This document shows, piece after piece, positions 60,020 to 64,000 of a DNA stretch of 64,000 nt (positions are counted from its first letter, which is position 1; each line of letters starts with the position of its first letter). A model generated the notes under the pieces. The model ran no database searches, was not told the origin of the DNA, and saw nothing but the letters and a program-made list of their open reading frames with translations. The position numbers and the translations under genes are program-made. Origin of the DNA: Candidatus Dormiibacterota bacterium (GTDB lineage Bacteria > Chloroflexota > Dormibacteria > Aeolococcales > Aeolococcaceae); the NCBI GenBank assembly GCA_003153505.1, contig PLZA01000020.1:1-64000 (forward strand), in the 5' to 3' direction.

Positions 60020-60415
60020 ATGAACGGGACGCCACTGCGTGTGATCATCGTCGACGACAGCGGAGAGGTTCTCTCCGCGCTCGGTCGGATCATCGACAAG
60101 CAGGTCGACATGGAGTTGATCGGCGTGGCATCGGGCGTTGACGACGGCGTCATGCTGGTGCGCCAGTACCAGCCGGATGTTGTCGTCCTCGACGTCAACA
60201 TGCCCGATGGCGGCGGCCTTCGAGCCGCGCGGGAGATGGTTGTTGCTGCTCCTGGCGCCCGTCTGGTTGCGTTCTCGGCCTTCGACAAGATGTTGATTCG
60301 CAAGGCGATGACTGCGGCCGGGGTTTCCGCGTACGTCTCGAAGTCAGGCGACATTCGTGAGCTCCTCACCGAAATACGCGCTGGGCGAGACGTCGACGCG
60401 ATGACGATCCGATAG
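60020..60415 (+). CDS. Stand-alone response regulator receiver
   Basis: 131 residues: IIVDDSG, phosphoacceptor Asp in VVVLDVNMPDGGG, Thr/Ser in FSAFD and Lys in VSKSGDIRELL. It stops right after the receiver, where NarL-type partners of HisKA_3 kinases normally carry a LuxR HTH. Either it acts by protein contact or the output is elsewhere. GAGGG lies close to the ATG. Confidence 0.88.
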   Translation: MNGTPLRVIIVDDSGEVLSALGRIIDKQVDMELIGVASGVDDGVMLVRQYQPDVVVLDVNMPDGGGLRAAREMVVAAPGARLVAFSAFDKMLIRKAMTAAGVSAYVSKSGDIRELLTEIRAGRDVDAMTIR

Positions 60416-60427
60416 AGGTCAGCCGGC

Positions 60428-61075
60428 TCAGCGCCGCGACGGACGCTCCTGCGCCGGGAGGAACCTGAAGAGCTGCACGTCCGGATCGAATGCATGCGGG
60501 TCACTCGTGAGCTGGTTGGCGCCGACACCCACCGTCGTCTTCGGGATCGCCACGAACCCGACCTCGAAGAAGCCCGACTCCGTGAACCACGCACGAATAG
60601 TCGGTGTCAGATCTGGCGCGAACGTCCCACGCGTCCAGATCACGGTCGCACTGGGTGCGCAGAGCGACGGCAGGTGAGAGACGGTGTTGTGAATGTCGTC
60701 ATCGCTGACGTTGCCGAAGATGCCGCACGCCAGCACCAGATTGGCAGGCAGCGCTCCTGCGAAGTTGGCGGTGAGAGACGCGTCGCCTGTGACCACATCG
60801 ATCGCCGGCGCGACCTCGGCGGCCTGATCGCGAGCACGTTGGGCGAGCTCAGGGTCGAGCTCCACCAACCGCCCGCGGACGTCTGGCCCTCGAGGGTGAC
60901 CGGGGAGCGCGCCGAGGATGTCGCGCCCATCTCCCGCGCAGAGGCTGATCAGGTCGATCGGGCCTGGCGCGCATTGATCCAGGGCGGTGCGGATGAAGCG
61001 CTGCACGACGGTGAGGCGGAGCGTGAGAGGCGTGCCGGGGCCATAGCCCTCGTGCCACGCAACCCACTCGCTCAC
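60428..61075 (-). CDS. Class I SAM-dependent methyltransferase-like protein
   Basis: 215 residues. Motif I is LISLCAGDGRDILGAL; RLVELDPELAQRARDQ gives the ribose-binding acid; VTGDASLTANF follows. The rest (LACGIFGNVSDDDIHNTVSHLPSLCAPSATVIWTRGT in blocks) matches an uncharacterised methyltransferase family found in Actinobacteria. Substrate unknown. GTG start. Confidence 0.75.
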   Translation of the reverse strand: MSEWVAWHEGYGPGTPLTLRLTVVQRFIRTALDQCAPGPIDLISLCAGDGRDILGALPGHPRGPDVRGRLVELDPELAQRARDQAAEVAPAIDVVTGDASLTANFAGALPANLVLACGIFGNVSDDDIHNTVSHLPSLCAPSATVIWTRGTFAPDLTPTIRAWFTESGFFEVGFVAIPKTTVGVGANQLTSDPHAFDPDVQLFRFLPAQERPSRR

Positions 61076-61129
61076 CAGTGCCGGAGAACGTTATGCGAAC
61101 TCATCAACAAAATCGAAACCACAACGAGA

Positions 61130-61205
61130 TGGTGCCCGCTCAGGGATTCGAACCCTGGACCTTGGGATTAAGAGTCCCCTGCTCTACCAACTGAGCTAAA
61201 CGGGC
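61130..61205 (-). tRNA. tRNA-Lys (CTT)
   Basis: 76 nt on the minus strand. Acceptor GCCCGTT pairs with AGCGGGC (one G-U), discriminator A, CCA encoded. D loop GCTCAGTTGGTAGAGC, anticodon loop CTCTTAA with CTT at the anticodon, T arm GGGTTCGAATCCC. All stems close. Confidence 0.97.
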
Positions 61206-61214
61206 CGGGTCCCG

Positions 61215-61220
61215 ATTCTA
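61215..61220 (-). promoter_or_regulatory. -10 element for tRNA-Lys
   Basis: TAGAAT on the minus strand, 9 nt before the mature tRNA 5' end. Its first three bases are the stop codon of the PHP gene. Confidence 0.5.
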
Positions 61221-62021
61221 ACCGGGGGTTACCGCCCCTCCGGACGGACCGGCGCCGCCGCCGACACGCCCCGCGCGACGTTCACCGCCAAGCCACACCA
61301 TCGACCGGTACTGTTGGGAGAGCCGCATTCGGAGCGGCGGAGGCGAGGGCTCGACGGCGCCGGACAGCGGTGACGTGGTCCGATCCTCGATCGCGCGGCG
61401 GAGGTCTGCCGACCCCTTTCCGGGGAACACGGTCAGCACCCGGCCGAGGTCGTGGGCGCCGAAGTGGCTGTCCCCGGCTCCGAGCGCCGCCCCCACCTTG
61501 TCGCGATGCTCGGCGTAGAACGTGTCGAGGAGGCCCCAGGTCCTCGGCAGCACCGGCGCCGTGTGGCGGATTTCGATGCCGTCGACCCTGCGGCTCTCGA
61601 GCAGGCTCCGGGCCTTCCCAGGGGTCATCGAAGCGAACCAGGTCGGCATGAACGGATGGGCGATCACCGCCAGGCCGCCGGCGTCGTGGATCGCGTCAAC
61701 CGTGTCCTCAACGGACATGTGCATGCGGATCTGGCGTTCCAGGAACAGGCCGACGATGTGGATGCCGGGCGGGAAGGACGCAGTGACCTCCTCGCCCCGG
61801 ACCACATCGACTCCGAGCGCGGCGCCGGCATCGCTCGCCGGGCCGAGGTCCGAGACCGTGTCGTGATCGGTGATGCAGAGCACGTTCAGGCCGATCGCGG
61901 CAGCAGCCTGGACAAGTTCGACGGCGCTCACCATCCCGTCGCTGGCCAGCGTGTGGGCGTGCACCTCGGCCACGCCGAGCCCATCGGCGACGCGCACGCG
62001 AGCAGCGGAACTCTGGCCCAT
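61218..62021 (-). CDS. PHP-domain phosphoesterase
   Basis: 267 residues. Metal ligands of a PHP domain: HAHTLASDGMVS, LCITDHDTVSD, GEEVTASF, VIAHPFMP, and a late GAGDSHFGAHDLGRV. Similar to the YciV/RnaseAM-like TrpH family (3',5'-nucleotide phosphatase or 5'-3' exonuclease of RNA 5' ends). The start is ATG 62021, with TAGACT 7 nt upstream; a longer frame runs into the divergent promoter. Confidence 0.85.
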   Translation of the reverse strand: MGQSSAARVRVADGLGVAEVHAHTLASDGMVSAVELVQAAAAIGLNVLCITDHDTVSDLGPASDAGAALGVDVVRGEEVTASFPPGIHIVGLFLERQIRMHMSVEDTVDAIHDAGGLAVIAHPFMPTWFASMTPGKARSLLESRRVDGIEIRHTAPVLPRTWGLLDTFYAEHRDKVGAALGAGDSHFGAHDLGRVLTVFPGKGSADLRRAIEDRTTSPLSGAVEPSPPPLRMRLSQQYRSMVWLGGERRAGRVGGGAGPSGGAVTPG

Positions 62022-62028
62022 CGATCTC

Positions 62029-62034
62029 AGTCTA
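62029..62034 (-). promoter_or_regulatory. -10 element for the PHP gene
   Basis: TAGACT on the minus strand, 7 nt before ATG 62021; leaderless. Confidence 0.55.
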
Positions 62035-62108
62035 GTGGGCGGCTGAGAGTGCGCTGAGAAGAACCCGGTTGCGATCATCTTGTGGCGGAGCCGTCGCGAG
62101 TCGACTCA

Positions 62109-62114
62109 TATACT
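62109..62114 (+). promoter_or_regulatory. -10 element for the OmpR-type two-component operon
   Basis: TATACT, one of the best -10 matches in the window, 7 nt before ATG 62122; leaderless, no Shine-Dalgarno. Confidence 0.6.
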
Positions 62115-62121
62115 CGAAGCA

Positions 62122-62826
62122 ATGAGTGGGCCGACTCGCATCCTCGTCGTCGACGACGAGCAGAGCATCACCGACTTCATCGCGCTCGGTTTGCGCCATG
62201 AGGGTTTCGAGGTCCGCACCGCCCCCGACGGCCACGTGGCGCTGCGAGTCGTCGATGAGTTCAAGCCACACCTGGTCGTGCTCGACCTGATGATGCCTCG
62301 TGTCGACGGATGGCAGCTCTGCCGCGCGCTGTCGGGTGACCGATCGCGCGGGATCATCATCCTGAGCGCACGCGACGAGACGAGCGATCGCATCCAGGGC
62401 CTCGAGCTCGGCGCCGACGACTATCTCGTCAAGCCCTTCGATTTCGCTGAGCTGCTCGCCCGCATCCGCGCGGTGCTTCGCCGCCGCAACCCGGATCTGA
62501 CGCGCGTGATCCACGCCGGGGACCTGAGCATTGACACGGCGACCCGTGAAGTCCGCGCCGGGAAACGCACCGTCGACCTCTCGGTTCGGGAATACGATCT
62601 GCTCCTCTATCTCGCGAGCAACGTGGACCAGGTCCTGCCGCGCCAGCGCATCCTCGACGAAGTGTGGGGCTACAACTTCTTCGGCGACGAGAACAACATC
62701 GAGGTCTACATCCGCTACCTGCGCACCAAGCTCGGCGACAGCGCGCACGAGCGGATTCAGACGGTTCGCGGCGTCGGCTACCGGCTGCGCAGCACGATCA
62801 GTGGGAACGACGCCGCGGCGCGGTAG
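62122..62826 (+). CDS. OmpR/PhoB-family response regulator
   Basis: 234 residues. Receiver: VVDDEQS, phosphoacceptor Asp in VVLDLMMPRVDGW, Lys in LVKPFDFAELLARI. Winged helix: LSVREYDLLLYLASNVDQVLPRQRIL, EVYIRYLRTKL and VRGVGYRLR. Pairs with the kinase 3 nt downstream. Resembles the MprA/TcrA-type group. Confidence 0.94.
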   Translation: MSGPTRILVVDDEQSITDFIALGLRHEGFEVRTAPDGHVALRVVDEFKPHLVVLDLMMPRVDGWQLCRALSGDRSRGIIILSARDETSDRIQGLELGADDYLVKPFDFAELLARIRAVLRRRNPDLTRVIHAGDLSIDTATREVRAGKRTVDLSVREYDLLLYLASNVDQVLPRQRILDEVWGYNFFGDENNIEVYIRYLRTKLGDSAHERIQTVRGVGYRLRSTISGNDAAAR

Positions 62827-62829
62827 GAC

Positions 62830-64000
62830 GTGCGTCGCATCGGACACGCTCTCGCATCGCTGCGCTGGCGGCTGACACTCACCTTCATCGCGCTGCTCCT
62901 GCCGCTGCTCGTTCTGCTGGCCGGCTACCAGTACTTCACGCTGCGGGCGAGTTTGATCAGCAATCGCGTCGGTGAGTTGCAGGGCGACTTCAACTCATCA
63001 AAGCGCCTGATCGCAGCCAGGGAAAAGCAGTTGGGCGCCACGACGACGGGGACCCTGCGCCTGTGTGCCACGCATCCCGCGCTGGTCGGAGCCGCGGTGG
63101 CCAGCGCCGTGTCGACGGTCACCGGTCAGACGGTGCAGGTGGTCGTCTACGACAGCAGTCTCACCCAGGAAGCGATCATGCCCGTGGGCGCGAGCCCGCC
63201 AACCCTCGATGCAGCGGTGCTGCAGGGGGTGCTGGACCGAGGCACGCGGTCGGGCGCGCAGCAGATCGCCACCAGCAGCGGCGACCAGCTCGTTGTCGGC
63301 TTTCCGGTCGTCGCCGGAACGGGCGCGTGTGGCGTCGTCCAGCTCTCGGTGTCGATGGCGCCGATCACCAGTGTCCTGCACGACGAGATTCTGCTGATCA
63401 CGGCCGGCGGCCTCGTCATCCTGCTGCTCGCGCTGGTGCTCGGCGTCCTGCTCACCGGGCGCACGCTCCGCCCGATGCGCCGTCTGACCGCCACCGCCGA
63501 GCAGCTGGCGGCGGGTGACCTCACCGCGCGAAGCCGGCTGAGTCCGAGCAATGACGAGGTGGGTCAGCTTGCGAGCAGCTTCGACCACATGGCCGATCGC
63601 ATCCAGGAAGCCTTTGCTGCACAACAGGATTCCGAGGCGCAGGTCCGGCGTTTCATCGCCGATGCGTCCCACGAGCTGCGCACCCCGCTGACCGCGCTCA
63701 AGGGCTACATCGACGTGTTGCGCCGGGGGGCGGGCCGTGAGCCAGCGGCGCTCGACGCCGCGCTCGAGGCGATGAGCACCGAGTCAGAGCGCATGCGCGT
63801 GCTGGTGCTCGATCTCCTGACCCTGGCCCGCCTCGACGCACGACGCGAGTCGCATAGGGAGGACTTCGACCTCAACGCCACAGTGAACGGACTGCTCGAC
63901 GAAGGTGTGCCGGGTATGCCCGCTGCACTGGAGCGCACCTTCACCCCGATGCCGCTCATCGTGCGCGCCGACCGAAGCGCGGTGAGCACCGTCGTGCGCA
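62830..64000 (+). CDS. Sensor histidine kinase (cut by the window end)
   Basis: 390 residues visible from GTG 62830; no stop before 64000. Two membrane helices (residues 16-36 and about 183-207) flank an extracytoplasmic sensor domain with two Cys (LRLCATHP, GACGVV). HAMP follows (RTLRPMRRLTATAEQLAAGDL), then HisKA with the phosphoacceptor His in ADASHELRTPLTALKGY. The ATPase domain has only begun. GTG is 3 nt after the regulator stop, so the pair is an operon. Confidence 0.92.
   Translation, partial: MRRIGHALASLRWRLTLTFIALLLPLLVLLAGYQYFTLRASLISNRVGELQGDFNSSKRLIAAREKQLGATTTGTLRLCATHPALVGAAVASAVSTVTGQTVQVVVYDSSLTQEAIMPVGASPPTLDAAVLQGVLDRGTRSGAQQIATSSGDQLVVGFPVVAGTGACGVVQLSVSMAPITSVLHDEILLITAGGLVILLLALVLGVLLTGRTLRPMRRLTATAEQLAAGDLTARSRLSPSNDEVGQLASSFDHMADRIQEAFAAQQDSEAQVRRFIADASHELRTPLTALKGYIDVLRRGAGREPAALDAALEAMSTESERMRVLVLDLLTLARLDARRESHREDFDLNATVNGLLDEGVPGMPAALERTFTPMPLIVRADRSAVSTVVR

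Noticed and set aside
59982-60020. A further mini-ORF (12 codons) ending at the receiver gene start
   Set aside because: It overlaps as TGATG but has no TANNNT at leaderless distance, so it was not counted with the others.
1-64000. Prophage, IS element, CRISPR array, toxin-antitoxin or biosynthetic cluster
   Set aside because: No integrase, transposase, cas gene, repeat-spacer pattern, or modular synthase was found; base composition and gene packing look uniform.

Overview
The window is 64 kb of very GC-rich bacterial chromosome containing the replication origin neighbourhood (parAB, lepB, ndk, jag-yidC-yidD-rnpA-rpmH, dnaA, dnaN, recF, dciA). High GC, many GTG starts, an actinobacteria-like SUF operon with a Rieske ferredoxin, and apparently abundant leaderless transcription suggest an uncultured Terrabacteria lineage (Chloroflexota such as Limnocylindria, Dormibacterota, or a deep actinobacterial relative). 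I cannot fix the phylum from the sequence alone. No prophage, IS element, CRISPR array or biosynthetic cluster is visible; it reads as a compact, ordinary chromosome.

Layout. 0-6.2 kb: iron-sulfur cluster assembly (sufB end, sufD, Rieske ferredoxin, sufS, sufU, sufT) interrupted by an opposite-strand hydrolase and MFS exporter. 6.2-7.7 kb: a gene-poor stretch with a possible structured RNA, a hypothetical gene and a LAGLIDADG-like gene. 7.8-9.5 kb: parAB. 9.5-14 kb: SOD, a CopC-CopD fusion, lepB, ndk. 14-18.1 kb: leftward cluster M16 protease, jag, yidC, yidD, rnpA, rpmH. 18.1-21.2 kb: oriC, dnaA, dnaN. 21.2-27 kb: leftward dciA, recF, glycosyltransferase, lipoprotein, DUF4388 protein. 27-37 kb: response regulator, folate genes (folP, folK), two orphan DNA methyltransferases, acyl-CoA dehydrogenase, CitE-like lyase. 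37-42 kb: UPF1-like helicase, glutaredoxin-PDZ fusion, ECF sigma factor with ogt. 43-50.5 kb: two tandem GGDEF-EAL proteins, an inositol-phosphatase family enzyme, fabI-fabF. 50.5-64 kb: macrodomain, GT87, site-2 protease, uppP, acyl-CoA carboxylase, two two-component pairs, tRNA-Lys and a PHP phosphoesterase.

Recurrent themes. (1) Genes in operons are joined by 4-nt GTGA/ATGA start-stop overlaps. (2) Genes that begin transcription units often have a TANNNT -10 element 6-8 nt before the start codon, as expected for leaderless mRNAs. (3) In three cases such a -10 instead precedes an 8-12 codon mini-ORF whose stop overlaps the ATG of the real gene (a DNA methyltransferase, a GGDEF-EAL protein, a site-2 protease); dnaN shows a similar but weaker arrangement. 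(4) Several genes lack a canonical start where homology demands one (sufD, rpmH, the M16 protease, a lipoprotein), and sufB lacks its expected stop. Themes 2-4 are the most interesting material here. All calls are from reading the sequence; no database search was run.
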